A stretch of DNA of 10,028 nucleotides, from contig JALSHK010000445.1 of the NCBI GenBank assembly GCA_026982275.1, positions 1 through 10,028 on the forward strand, in the 5' to 3' direction. Positions 1 through 7,084 of this stretch are shown here, piece after piece (positions within the stretch are counted from its first letter, which is position 1; each line of letters opens with the position of its first letter). The notes under the pieces are model-generated. The model saw only the letters and a program-made list of their open reading frames with translations. It did not search any database and was not told the DNA's origin. The translations under genes and the position numbers were made by a program. This stretch comes from Paracoccaceae bacterium (GTDB taxonomy: Bacteria > Pseudomonadota > Alphaproteobacteria > Rhodobacterales > Rhodobacteraceae).

Positions 1-1032
1 GGCTCGGACCAGGCAGAATTGGCCGAAGAAGTGGATGTCGAGGTATTTTGCCGCGTGATAGAACATACCCACAGCCGTTCGGTGGCGCTCAAGGTCTATC
101 TGGCGCGAACGGGGCTGGTGTTGCATGCCAAAACTTTCGAGCTGAGGTATCCGGCCATAGATTACCTGAGCAGCGATGCTTTGGCCCGGGCGATATTCGA
201 TTCTTCCGAAAGGGTATTGCGAATACTACACAAATATCAGGATTATCTCGGGGTGGAACAGACCGGATTCGCCCTGACACAACAGGCGATCAGCGAAATA
301 TTTTCCTTTGATACCTCGAAGCTCGAGCAGGCAGACAGCCGGCTGATGCGGGCTTTTGCCAAGGATCAAAACCCTGCCAATTTGGCATGGTGCGCCCTGA
401 TACGGAATATCCGCGCCATAGAGATCCCGAATGAAGACACGCAGCGCCTCAAGCAGGAAGCGGATCAGCTGATCGAACAAGCCTTGCGCCTCGATGAAGA
501 CAATTCATTTATTATGTCTCTGGCGGCGCTCACGCGGGTTATGCTGTTTGACGATCCTGCAGGCGCGATGGATCTGGCGCGCCCTGCAATGGAAGCCAGC
601 CCGAATTCCGCTTTTGCCCTGCAAGCGATTTCCCTGGCGCATATGGTTTCGGGCAATGCCGAATCGGCTTATCTGATTTCCAGGCGCAGCCATAATATCG
701 CGAGCCATTCCAAATACGGCTATTGGTGGGATCTGTTTCACTGCCTGTCCTGTGTGGCCGCGCGCCGGTTTGAAGAGGCGCTGCCGCTGGCCTATTCCGC
801 GGCCCGCCGCGCGCCCCGTTTCCGCCCACCCTTGCGGGCCTTGATCGCGCTGCACGGCTATAGGGGCGAAGCCAGCCAGGCCAAGGCGGCAGCGGCGCGG
901 CTGCAAAAGATAGAAAACCGCTTCTGCATGCAGCGTTTTTTCGAGGATAAAACCTACCCGATACACACGGCGCGCGAAGCCGGGCTATTGGATATGCCAC
1001 GTGAAAGCCTCACGGTGCTACGCGGCTCCTGA
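1..1032 (+). CDS. TPR-like helical protein, C-terminal part (5' truncated by the window)
   Basis: The reading frame is open from base 1 to a TGA at 1030-1032, giving 343 visible residues with no stop upstream. The TTG at base 19 lacks a ribosome binding site and is probably an internal codon, so the true start lies outside the window. The visible part is almost all alpha-helical. Paired amphipathic helices resembling tetratricopeptide repeats run from about residue 110 to 300 (numbered from base 19), for example around AIEIPNEDTQRLKQEAD, AGAMDLARPAMEASPNSAFA and RFEEALPLAYSAARRAPRF. No transmembrane segment or catalytic motif is visible. In alphaproteobacteria, similar C-terminal TPR regions follow an N-terminal winged-helix or cyclase domain in regulatory proteins, so a transcriptional activator is a reasonable guess, but the deciding domain is not in view. 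The gene is less GC-rich than its neighbours (52% at 181-360 by hand count). It converges with the flavoprotein unit. Coding status is secure; function is not known. Confidence 0.8.
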   Translation, partial: GSDQAELAEEVDVEVFCRVIEHTHSRSVALKVYLARTGLVLHAKTFELRYPAIDYLSSDALARAIFDSSERVLRILHKYQDYLGVEQTGFALTQQAISEIFSFDTSKLEQADSRLMRAFAKDQNPANLAWCALIRNIRAIEIPNEDTQRLKQEADQLIEQALRLDEDNSFIMSLAALTRVMLFDDPAGAMDLARPAMEASPNSAFALQAISLAHMVSGNAESAYLISRRSHNIASHSKYGYWWDLFHCLSCVAARRFEEALPLAYSAARRAPRFRPPLRALIALHGYRGEASQAKAAAARLQKIENRFCMQRFFEDKTYPIHTAREAGLLDMPRESLTVLRGS

Positions 1033-1050
1033 GGCAGGCACTATCTCGTC

Positions 1051-1074
1051 AAAACCGGCCAAACCGCCTGTTTT
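1051..1074. terminator. Putative bidirectional intrinsic terminator
   Basis: The 49-bp gap between two convergent genes holds an inverted repeat. The arm AAAACCGGC (1051-1059) faces GCCTGTTTT (1066-1074) across a six-base loop, with a single C/T mismatch in the stem. Read on either strand, the hairpin ends in a run of four T, as expected for a terminator serving both the TPR gene and the flavoprotein unit. The GC core is short, so its strength is uncertain. Confidence 0.5.
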
Positions 1075-1081
1075 ACGGCTG

Positions 1082-2296
1082 CTAAAGCAGGCGCAGCCGG
1101 ATGGTTTCTTCCGGTTTGGCATTGAGAATCGGGGCTAAAGGCAGCAGCAGCCGCCGCTCGGGGCGGGCTTGCACAAAGGCGGAATGTAGCGAGCGCCCGC
1201 CAGATAGCGCGGTCAGATAGCCCGAGGCGGGCACGCTCATGCGAAGCTGCATTGCGCGCATCCCCCCGGTTTGCGGCGTCAGGCTCAGGCGCTGGGGCAC
1301 CACATATCGCAGCCCCTCCCCCTCGACTTTAAGCCGGATAAACGGCCGCTTCACCGCCTCTTGCTTCAGGTCCTGCACTAGCCGCGTGGCGGCTTCCACC
1401 GCCTCCTGCCAGCACCAGCCCGCGGTCTCGACCGGGCGCAAAAGATTGCCGGCGGCGAAATAATGCGGGTCCGAGCAGCGGCCATATTGATCAATCACCG
1501 GCCCGCCGGTGGCGCCGTCCAGCTCCAGATGGCTTTCATGCAGCAGGGCCGCTTCAGGCCGGAAATGCCCCGACACAATCACCCCGTCCGCCGCCACCTT
1601 CTGTGCGCGGCCACGGGCACCGCTAAAGCGCACCGCCTCCACCTTTTTATCACCGACAATCTCCACCTTGGACACGCCAAAGCGCATCGGGATCCCCTTG
1701 AGCGCGGGATAGGGCCGCATAATGGCGCGCGCTTTCATTCCGGGCGCTTCTTCCAGCATCATCACCGGCTTGATGCCCATATGGGCGCAGGTCATGATCG
1801 CGGAAAGCGACACCAGCTCGCTGCCCAGAATAACGGGGCGCAAAAAGGGCCGCAGCCCGTGCAAAAACACCATGGATTGCAGCGCGCCGGTGCTGATGAC
1901 GCCGCTTGGCCGCTGCCCCGAGATCATCCTCTGGGCGCGGCTGGCCTCGCGCACCCCCATGCAAAGCCCGATCCGGCGGGCCGCTATTTCGGAGATCTTG
2001 CCATTCTGGCTGATCCGCAGCCGCCCGCCTTTCAAGAGCGCGATCACCGCCACGCCGGTAGATATCTCCACCCCCGCCGCGCGTGCCTTTTCCACCAGCT
2101 TGCGGGCATAATCCGGCCCCTTCATCAGCGCGCCGAATTCCCGCCAGCCAAAGGGATAATGCCCGCAATGCCGCGGCACGCCGCCCGCCTGTGCCTCGCG
2201 CTCCAGCACCCGCACGCGGCCCACGCCCTGCTGGCAGAGCGCAGTGGCCAAGCCCAGCCCCGCAGGGCCGCCGCCGATGATGAGCACATCAAACAT
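1082..2296 (-). CDS. NAD(P)/FAD-dependent oxidoreductase, GlpB/HcnB-like
   Basis: This 404-residue flavoprotein begins with a Rossmann FAD-binding motif (GGGPAG, residues 8-13). A second dinucleotide-binding turn (VILGSELVSL, about 155-164) probably holds NAD(P). The stretch RHCGHYPFG (42-50) and the late motif GNLLRPVETAGWCWQEA (283-299) resemble those of class II pyridine nucleotide-disulfide-type subunits found beside GlpA/GlpO-like dehydrogenases and in opine or cyanide-forming oxidase complexes. The last 100 residues form a beta-rich tail with no recognised domain. The ATG start is preceded by GGAG six bases upstream (2303-2306). It overlaps the end of the upstream flavoprotein gene by 8 bp, which implies co-transcription, translational coupling and probably one complex. 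The likely role is electron transfer between FAD and NAD(P) or another carrier during oxidation of glycerol-3-phosphate or a related substrate. The substrate is not shown by the sequence. Confidence 0.85.
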   Translation of the reverse strand: MFDVLIIGGGPAGLGLATALCQQGVGRVRVLEREAQAGGVPRHCGHYPFGWREFGALMKGPDYARKLVEKARAAGVEISTGVAVIALLKGGRLRISQNGKISEIAARRIGLCMGVREASRAQRMISGQRPSGVISTGALQSMVFLHGLRPFLRPVILGSELVSLSAIMTCAHMGIKPVMMLEEAPGMKARAIMRPYPALKGIPMRFGVSKVEIVGDKKVEAVRFSGARGRAQKVAADGVIVSGHFRPEAALLHESHLELDGATGGPVIDQYGRCSDPHYFAAGNLLRPVETAGWCWQEAVEAATRLVQDLKQEAVKRPFIRLKVEGEGLRYVVPQRLSLTPQTGGMRAMQLRMSVPASGYLTALSGGRSLHSAFVQARPERRLLLPLAPILNAKPEETIRLRLL

Positions 2297-3674
2297 CCTC
2301 TTCTCCGATCGGCGGATCCAGCCGCCCCCTGGTTAGCGCCGCCAGCGCCCCGAGGCAATTAAACCCCTGGCAGCGCCCCATCGTCACCCTTGTGCGCCGC
2401 TTCAGCCCTTGCAGGGTGGCGGGGGGCATTGGCCCGTTTAGCGCCGCTTCGATCTCGCGCTTGGTCACCTGTTCGCAATGGCAGATAATGCCGCCATGAT
2501 CGGGGCGCTGCCAATCGCGCGGGTGATAATTGGACAGGCGGTCCGGCGCGGGGCAGATCGGCGCGGAAATCGGCGCGCCGGAAAGCGCAGCACCGCTATT
2601 GAGCCGCGCCACATGGGCGGCAATGCCCAGAGCCGCGCTTAGCCCCGTGGAGCGGATACCCCCCACGCTGACATAGGCGCGCGAAGGCTCGGCCATGATC
2701 TGGTAATCCTGAAACTCGGTAGCAGGGCGCAGGCCGGCATAGGTGGCCACCACCTCGAAATCCGCCAGCTTCGGCAGCATCTCGATCCCCTTGGCGCGCA
2801 GCTCTTGCAGCGCTTCGCGGCTGGTGCCGGCATGGCTCCGGCTGGTTTGCGGCTCGGCAGTTGGCCCCACGGCGAGATTGCCGAAAATGGTGCGAAACAG
2901 CACCACCCCTTTGGTGATCTTGGTGGGCACGGGCAGCACGGTGGCCCCCAGCAGCCCCGAGGCGGCTTTATCAAACACCAGAAATTGCCCCTTGCGCGGA
3001 TGGATGGTAAAGCGGCTTTCCCCGAGCAGGCGCTGGTCGATGATATCGCCATAAAGCCCGCCGCAATTGATCACCCGCTTGGCTCTAACCTCGCCCGCTG
3101 GCAGCGAAAGCGCCCAAAGCGCGCCATCATAAGCGCCCGAAAGCACCTCGGCCCCGCGCATTAATTTCGCGCCATTGGCCATGGCTTGCAGCAGATAGGC
3201 ATGGGCGCTGGCCCAAGGATCAATCAGATATTCGCCCGGAATTTCAAAGCCCCCCAGCAGATGCGGGGCCAGCGCCGGCTCGCGCTTGCGGATCTCCTCC
3301 ACCCCGAGCCGCGCCACATCCTTCACCCCGTTTTGATGCGCCTTGGCCACCAGCCCGTCAAGCTTGCCGAGCGCTTCGCCCTCCCAAGCCAGCACCAGCG
3401 CGCCGGATTTCAATAGCGGCAATCCAAGGCTATCACGGATATCCAGATACTCGCGATAGCCCGCCGCCATGCAGGCCTGCTCCAGCGAGCCGGGGGGGGC
3501 ATCAAAGCCGGTGTGCAAAATGGCGCTATTGGCCTTGGAGGCCCCGTCCAGCACGTCCGCGGCCTTTTCCAGCACTACGGTTTTGGCCCCGTCCAGCGTG
3601 AAGCGCCGCGCCATGGCGCAGCCCACCACCCCCGCGCCGATGATGGCGATATCGTAAATTTCGCTATTGGCCAA
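2289..3674 (-). CDS. GlpA/GlpO-like FAD-dependent dehydrogenase with C-terminal [2Fe-2S] BFD-like domain
   Basis: The 461-residue protein starts with a DAO-family FAD-binding motif (GAGVVGCAMARRF, residues 13-25) and an acidic ribose-binding end (VVLEK). The DAO-fold body follows, with KANSAILHTGFD (48-59) typical of glycerol-3-phosphate dehydrogenase and L-2-hydroxyglutarate oxidase relatives. The conserved FAD-closing region is YVSVGGIRSTGLSAALG (334-350). The C-terminus (about 393-450) is a bacterioferritin-associated-ferredoxin-like domain with Cys398, Cys400, Cys435 and Cys440 in a CxC...Cx4C pattern, able to bind one [2Fe-2S] cluster. The start is a TTG, chosen because AGGGAGG lies six bases upstream. 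The expected reaction is oxidation of glycerol-3-phosphate or a similar hydroxy compound, with electrons passed via the cluster to the overlapping downstream NAD(P)/FAD subunit. It lies divergent to a DeoR-type repressor. Family assignment is firm; the substrate is inferred. Confidence 0.87.
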   Translation of the reverse strand: MANSEIYDIAIIGAGVVGCAMARRFTLDGAKTVVLEKAADVLDGASKANSAILHTGFDAPPGSLEQACMAAGYREYLDIRDSLGLPLLKSGALVLAWEGEALGKLDGLVAKAHQNGVKDVARLGVEEIRKREPALAPHLLGGFEIPGEYLIDPWASAHAYLLQAMANGAKLMRGAEVLSGAYDGALWALSLPAGEVRAKRVINCGGLYGDIIDQRLLGESRFTIHPRKGQFLVFDKAASGLLGATVLPVPTKITKGVVLFRTIFGNLAVGPTAEPQTSRSHAGTSREALQELRAKGIEMLPKLADFEVVATYAGLRPATEFQDYQIMAEPSRAYVSVGGIRSTGLSAALGIAAHVARLNSGAALSGAPISAPICPAPDRLSNYHPRDWQRPDHGGIICHCEQVTKREIEAALNGPMPPATLQGLKRRTRVTMGRCQGFNCLGALAALTRGRLDPPIGEEDV

Positions 3675-3680
3675 GCTTAG

Positions 3681-3687
3681 CCTCCCT
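3681..3687 (-). promoter_or_regulatory. Strong Shine-Dalgarno deciding a TTG start
   Basis: On the minus strand the sequence reads AGGGAGG, then CTAAGC, then TTG GCC AAT. The near-perfect anti-16S match at six-base spacing supports the TTG at 3672-3674 as the start of the GlpA-like gene. The FAD-binding strand then begins a normal distance from the N-terminus. Confidence 0.75.
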
Positions 3688-3799
3688 ACACGGATGAAAA
3701 CCTAGGGTGCCATGCGGCGCGAGGCAAGCGTTCTTGTGTATTTTATGTGGATATGATAATGTTATAAATATATATAATACAGATAGATAGATATCAAAA
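3688..3799. promoter_or_regulatory. Divergent control region between flavoprotein pair and DeoR repressor
   Basis: Bases 3741-3800 contain only 10 G or C in 60, in a window that is otherwise clearly GC-rich. On the plus strand TATAAT (3773-3778) is a perfect -10 element about 40 bases before the repressor start; its -35 match is poor. On the minus strand TAAAAT (complement of 3740-3745) with TTTATA 17 bp upstream (complement of 3763-3768) is a weak candidate promoter for the flavoprotein genes. Inverted repeats ATAA-TG-TTAT (3756-3765) and TTATA-N6-TATAA (3762-3777) overlap both candidates and could be operator sites for the repressor. Three tandem copies of AGAT occupy 3781-3792. The classic TTCG-type GlpR half-site was not found. 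Promoter presence is likely; the exact elements are tentative. Confidence 0.5.
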
Positions 3800-3818
3800 A
3801 TGACCAAACGGGCATAGA

Positions 3819-4583
3819 ATGAGCAAATCCCTCACCCCGGCCATGCGCCGCGCCCGTATCGCTGCCCATGTGGCGCTGCGCGGGCAATGCAGCATTCCGG
3901 ATCTGGCGCAGCGTTTCAATATGTCGGGCGAGACCATAAGGCGGGATGTGGCGCATCTGGCGCGGGCGGGGCGGATTTTGCGCATGCATGGCGGCGCGCG
4001 GGCTTTGCCTGCACCCTTTGAGGGCCGCTTTGCCTCGCGCCTGCGCCGCCATGTTGCCGAAAAGCGCCGCATTGCCGAAAAGCTGGCGGCGGCGATTGCG
4101 CCAGACCAGACCCTTTTTATGGATACCGGCTCCACCACCCTTTTGGCGGCCGAGGCGCTATCGGGGCATTCGGGGCTGGTGGTGATCAGCAATTCCCTGC
4201 GCATCGCCGAGGCACTGGGCGAGGGGGCGGGGCAGGCGGAGGTGCATCTGCTGGGCGGGCGATACCGCGCCGATAATGCCCAGACTGTTGGCGAAGGCGC
4301 GCTGCAGGACCTGCATCGCTTTAATGCCGATATCGCGGTGCTGACCGTGGGCAGCCTTGGCCCTGACGGGGCAGCGGATTTTTCATCCGACGAGGCGGAG
4401 GTGGCGCGGGCCATGATTAAAGCCGCGCGGTCGGTCTGGATCTTGGCGGATCATAGCAAATTTGAAAAACACGCGCCGTTCCGGCTTTGCCCGCTGGAAA
4501 AGATCGACCGGCTGATTAGCGACCAAGCCCCGCCCCCCGCCTTGGCGCGGGCCTTGGCGGAGGCGGGGGTGAATATCCTGTAG
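3819..4583 (+). CDS. DeoR/GlpR-family transcriptional repressor
   Basis: The 254-residue protein has the full DeoR layout. An N-terminal winged helix-turn-helix (about 8-57) contains the recognition region MSGETIRRDVAHLARAGRI and the wing RMHGGA. A C-terminal sugar-phosphate-isomerase-like sensor domain (about 75-230) carries DTGSTT (102-107), the ISNS turn (124-127), LLGG (144-147), GSLGPDGAADFSSDEAEVA (178-196) and ADHSKF (210-215). The last two motifs match the GlpR/AgaR-type effector pocket, which binds a phosphorylated sugar or polyol. It probably represses the divergent flavoprotein pair and itself, with the phosphorylated substrate as inducer. ATG at 3819 is the first start in frame, since a TGA lies in frame at 3801-3803; the ribosome binding site is weak (CGGG, seven bases upstream). 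It ends 3 bp before the convergent modC stop. Confidence 0.92.
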   Translation: MSKSLTPAMRRARIAAHVALRGQCSIPDLAQRFNMSGETIRRDVAHLARAGRILRMHGGARALPAPFEGRFASRLRRHVAEKRRIAEKLAAAIAPDQTLFMDTGSTTLLAAEALSGHSGLVVISNSLRIAEALGEGAGQAEVHLLGGRYRADNAQTVGEGALQDLHRFNADIAVLTVGSLGPDGAADFSSDEAEVARAMIKAARSVWILADHSKFEKHAPFRLCPLEKIDRLISDQAPPPALARALAEAGVNIL

Positions 4584-4586
4584 GTG

Positions 4587-5669
4587 CTATTTTTTGGGCA
4601 AAACGCGGCGATCAAAAGATACGCTTTTGATCAGGGCAAACACCTCGTGGCCAAGGGCAAGATCCAGCTCGAACACCGAGGCGCGGGTGATTCTGGCCCG
4701 CAAATGCTGGCCCGCGCCAATATCGATCAGTAGCTCGGCAAAGGCGGTATCCGGCTCTTCGATGATCTCCTTGATCACCCCGCTCAGGATATTGCGAATG
4801 CTGACGCCCGATGGCTTTTGCCGCGCCACGGCCACATCCCGCGCCCGAATGCGCAGCGGCAGCTCGGCCCCGATTGCCAGATTTGACGCGGGCATCGACA
4901 TTTTTTGCCCCGCCACGCAAAGCTCGGTCAGATGGAAGCGTTCATCCTGCGCGATCACCCGCGCCTGCACCACGCTGCCCGCCTCGAACTTGCCGCTGGC
5001 CTCGGCGATATCGAGGCGCGCCAAGGTGGCGCTGACCTTGCCCGCCGCCAATACCTGCCCTTTGGATAGCACCAGCATCCGGTCGGCCAGCCGCGTAACC
5101 TCCTCTACCGAATGGGTGATATAGAGGATCGGCAGATCAAAAGCCTCGGGCAGGCGCGCAATATAAGGCAGCAGGCGGGCCTTGCGGCTATGGTCCAGCG
5201 CTGCCAGTGGCTCGTCCATCAACAACAGGCGCGGGGCGCTGAGCAGCGTGCGCCCGATTGCCACCCGCTGGCGCTCGCCCCCCGAAAGGTCATTGGTTTT
5301 GCGCGCCAGAAGCGGCTGTAAATCAAGGGTTTTGACCACGGCTTCAAAGCGCGTGGAGCGGCTGCGTCTGGCTGCGAATTTCAGGTTACCCTCCACGCTG
5401 AGATGCGCAAACAGCCGTGCATCCTGAAACACCAGCCCCGCCGCGCGCTTGAAGGGGGGCACGGATTTTTGCCCCGATTGCCAGATTTCTTCGCCAAAGG
5501 CCACGCGGCCCGTTGCGCGCGGCTCCAGCCCCGCGATGATGCGAAACAGCGTGGATTTGCCCGCACCGGAGGCGCCGAAAATTGCGGTGATGCCGCGCGC
5601 GGGGAATTCATGCGCTACGTTGAGCGAAAAGCTCTCCAGCGCCAGCGATATATCCAGCGACAGCCCCAT
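4587..5669 (-). CDS. modC: Molybdate ABC transporter ATP-binding protein ModC
   Basis: This cytoplasmic ATPase powers molybdate import through ModB. From the ATG at 5667-5669 it has 360 residues. The ATPase core carries Walker A GASGAGKST (32-40), Q-loop Gln82, signature LSGGERQR (128-135), Walker B LLLMDEP (148-154) with catalytic Glu153, and the H-loop histidine His186 in YITHS. A C-terminal regulatory region contains a TOBE/Mop-type oxyanion-binding domain (about 287-353), recognisable from SIRNILSGVI. That domain, and a length near 360 residues, is typical of ModC and separates it from sulfate or spermidine ATPases. The ATG shares its A with the modB stop (TGATG). A TTG one codon earlier is possible, but the ATG is preferred. 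It is the last gene of the operon. Confidence 0.94.
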   Translation of the reverse strand: MGLSLDISLALESFSLNVAHEFPARGITAIFGASGAGKSTLFRIIAGLEPRATGRVAFGEEIWQSGQKSVPPFKRAAGLVFQDARLFAHLSVEGNLKFAARRSRSTRFEAVVKTLDLQPLLARKTNDLSGGERQRVAIGRTLLSAPRLLLMDEPLAALDHSRKARLLPYIARLPEAFDLPILYITHSVEEVTRLADRMLVLSKGQVLAAGKVSATLARLDIAEASGKFEAGSVVQARVIAQDERFHLTELCVAGQKMSMPASNLAIGAELPLRIRARDVAVARQKPSGVSIRNILSGVIKEIIEEPDTAFAELLIDIGAGQHLRARITRASVFELDLALGHEVFALIKSVSFDRRVLPKK

Positions 5670-6346
5670 CAACCCACCCGCACCGGCGCGCGCCGGTTCA
5701 GGCTATAAACCACCAGCAGCACCGAAAAGGAAAACACCAGAAGGATCAGCGATAGGGCATGGGCCTGGGCATAATCCAGCGTTTCCACCTGCTCGTAGAT
5801 CGCGATCGAGATCACGCGGGTCTGGCCCGGAATATTGCCCCCCACCATCAAAACCACGCCGAATTCGCCGATGGTATGGGCAAAGCTCAGCACGATGCCG
5901 GTGAGAAATCCGCGCTTGGAAAGCGGCACGGCGACGCTGAAAAACGCATCCAGACGGCCCGCGCGCAGGGTGGCGGCGGCCTCCATCGGGCCGCGGCCCA
6001 CTGCCTCGAAGGCTGATTGCAGCGGCTGCACCATGAAGGGCAGCGAATAGAGCGCCGAGGCCAGCACAAGGCCGGAAAAGGAAAAGGTGAGGGTTTCGCC
6101 GGTGGCATCGCGCCACAGCCCGCCAAGGGTGGAATTGGGGCTGAGAAAGATCAGGATATAAAAGCCAAGCACCGTGGGCGGCAGCACCAGCGGCAGGGCG
6201 GTGATGGCCTCGATGATCGGGCGAAAACGATTGCGGGTGGTGGCCAGCCACCAGGCCAGCGGGGTGCCGATGATCAGCAATAAAGCCGTGGTGACGCCCG
6301 CAAGCTGCACCGAAAGCCAGAGCGGGGCGAGGTCTGGCCAGCTCAT
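5669..6346 (-). CDS. modB: Molybdate ABC transporter permease ModB
   Basis: The 225-residue inner-membrane protein forms the molybdate channel as a homodimer. Five hydrophobic segments are visible at about 13-35, 46-69, 88-110, 145-170 and 195-217, as expected for ModB. The cytoplasmic EAA loop that docks on the ATPase is present: EAAATLRAGRLDAFFSVAVP (122-141), with the conserved Gly at 129. The segment HTIGEFGVVLMVGGNIPG (157-174) is a strongly conserved ModB/CysT-type signature. The start ATG overlaps the modA stop as ATGA (6343-6346), and the stop overlaps the modC start, so all three genes are translationally coupled. The length is normal for the family. Confidence 0.95.
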   Translation of the reverse strand: MSWPDLAPLWLSVQLAGVTTALLLIIGTPLAWWLATTRNRFRPIIEAITALPLVLPPTVLGFYILIFLSPNSTLGGLWRDATGETLTFSFSGLVLASALYSLPFMVQPLQSAFEAVGRGPMEAAATLRAGRLDAFFSVAVPLSKRGFLTGIVLSFAHTIGEFGVVLMVGGNIPGQTRVISIAIYEQVETLDYAQAHALSLILLVFSFSVLLVVYSLNRRAPVRVG

Positions 6347-7065
6347 AATGCACCATATCCGGCGGCTTTGATCACCGCCTGCGCGGCGGGGCTGCGCAGG
6401 TAATCCAGAAATGCGGCGGCGGCGGGATTATCCCCCAGCAGCACCGCATCTTGCAGGATCGGCGCATAAAGCGCCTCCGGCACCGGCCAGCTTTCGCCGC
6501 CCGCCTGGGCATAGGATTGCGCCACCAGCCCCAGCTCGGCATTGCCCGAGGCGACCAGCGCAAAGGCCTGCCCCACATTCTGCCCCAGCACCAGCCGCCC
6601 TTGCAGTGACTCCCACAGTCCGAGCGCCTCCAGCGCCTGCCTGGCCGCGAGGCCATAGGGCGCGAGCGCCGGATTGGCGATGGCAAGATGGGCAAAATCG
6701 CCGCGCAGGCTGGCTTCATTCAGCGGGGATTCCGGCCGCCAAAGGGCCAGCAGCCCGCGCGCATAGGATATTTGGCCATGGCCCAGCCCGCTATTTTGCA
6801 AAAGCGCGGGGCGGGCCTGATCGGCGGCGAGCAGGGCATCATAAGGCGCGCCATTGCTGATCTGGCCATAAAGCTGCCCCGTGGAGCCGCTGGAGAGGGT
6901 CAGGGAATGGCCGGTTCCGGCTTCGAAATCAGGCTTCAGGCGCTCGGCAACGCTAATGAAATTGGTGGCTACCGCGATCAGGGCTTCGCCAGCAGCGGCG
7001 CGCGCGGGCCATGCCAGCGTGCTGGCCATGCCGGCCAATATCAGGTGGCGTCTGTTGATCTGCAT
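6343..7065 (-). CDS. modA: Molybdate-binding periplasmic protein ModA
   Basis: This 240-residue solute-binding protein captures molybdate (and usually tungstate) in the periplasm and delivers it to ModBC. It opens with MQINRRHLILAGMASTLAWP and an ARA-AA cleavage site near residue 25. The paired arginines before the hydrophobic core suggest Tat export, although the Tat consensus is incomplete. The mature part shows the ModA pattern: VATNF (33-37), the oxyanion-binding loop SSGSTGQLYGQI (58-69), YDALLAADQARPALL (75-89), ANPALAPYG (130-138) and GQNVGQAFALVASGNAELGLV (162-182). Where E. coli ModA has its ligand Tyr in GIVYGSDA, this protein reads GLVAQSYA, as in ModA types lacking that tyrosine. 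The start at 7063-7065 is supported by AAAGGGA five bases upstream; the TTG at 7087-7089 would add eight residues without a better site. It is first in the operon. Confidence 0.93.
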   Translation of the reverse strand: MQINRRHLILAGMASTLAWPARAAAGEALIAVATNFISVAERLKPDFEAGTGHSLTLSSGSTGQLYGQISNGAPYDALLAADQARPALLQNSGLGHGQISYARGLLALWRPESPLNEASLRGDFAHLAIANPALAPYGLAARQALEALGLWESLQGRLVLGQNVGQAFALVASGNAELGLVAQSYAQAGGESWPVPEALYAPILQDAVLLGDNPAAAAFLDYLRSPAAQAVIKAAGYGAL

Positions 7066-7070
7066 TTCAT

Positions 7071-7077
7071 TCCCTTT
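7071..7077 (-). promoter_or_regulatory. Shine-Dalgarno of modA
   Basis: The minus strand reads AAAGGGA, then ATGAA, then ATG. The site favours the ATG at 7063-7065. The other nearby ATG (7068-7070) is in another frame and sits directly against the purine run. Confidence 0.65.
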
Positions 7078-7084
7078 GCCCCGT

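Noticed and set aside
505..1000. Minus-strand open frames of about 150 codons opposite the TPR-like gene
   Set aside because: Two overlapping antisense frames share the region, lack ribosome binding sites and show no domain. The plus-strand frame has a coherent helical protein.
1463..2362. Long plus-strand open frame (299 codons) opposite the GlpB-like gene
   Set aside because: It is antisense to a well-supported flavoprotein, is rich in His, Pro, Arg and Ala as expected of a GC-rich shadow frame, and matches no recognisable family.
3781..3792. AGAT tandem repeat as a phase-variation tract
   Set aside because: Three copies are too few for frequent slippage, and the tract lies outside any coding frame; it is noted only as part of the control region.
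4570..4596. T-run (4590-4595) after the repressor stop as an intrinsic terminator
   Set aside because: Only a stem of two or three base pairs can form upstream (CC-TGTA-GG), and the T-run is the complement of the final lysine codons of modC.
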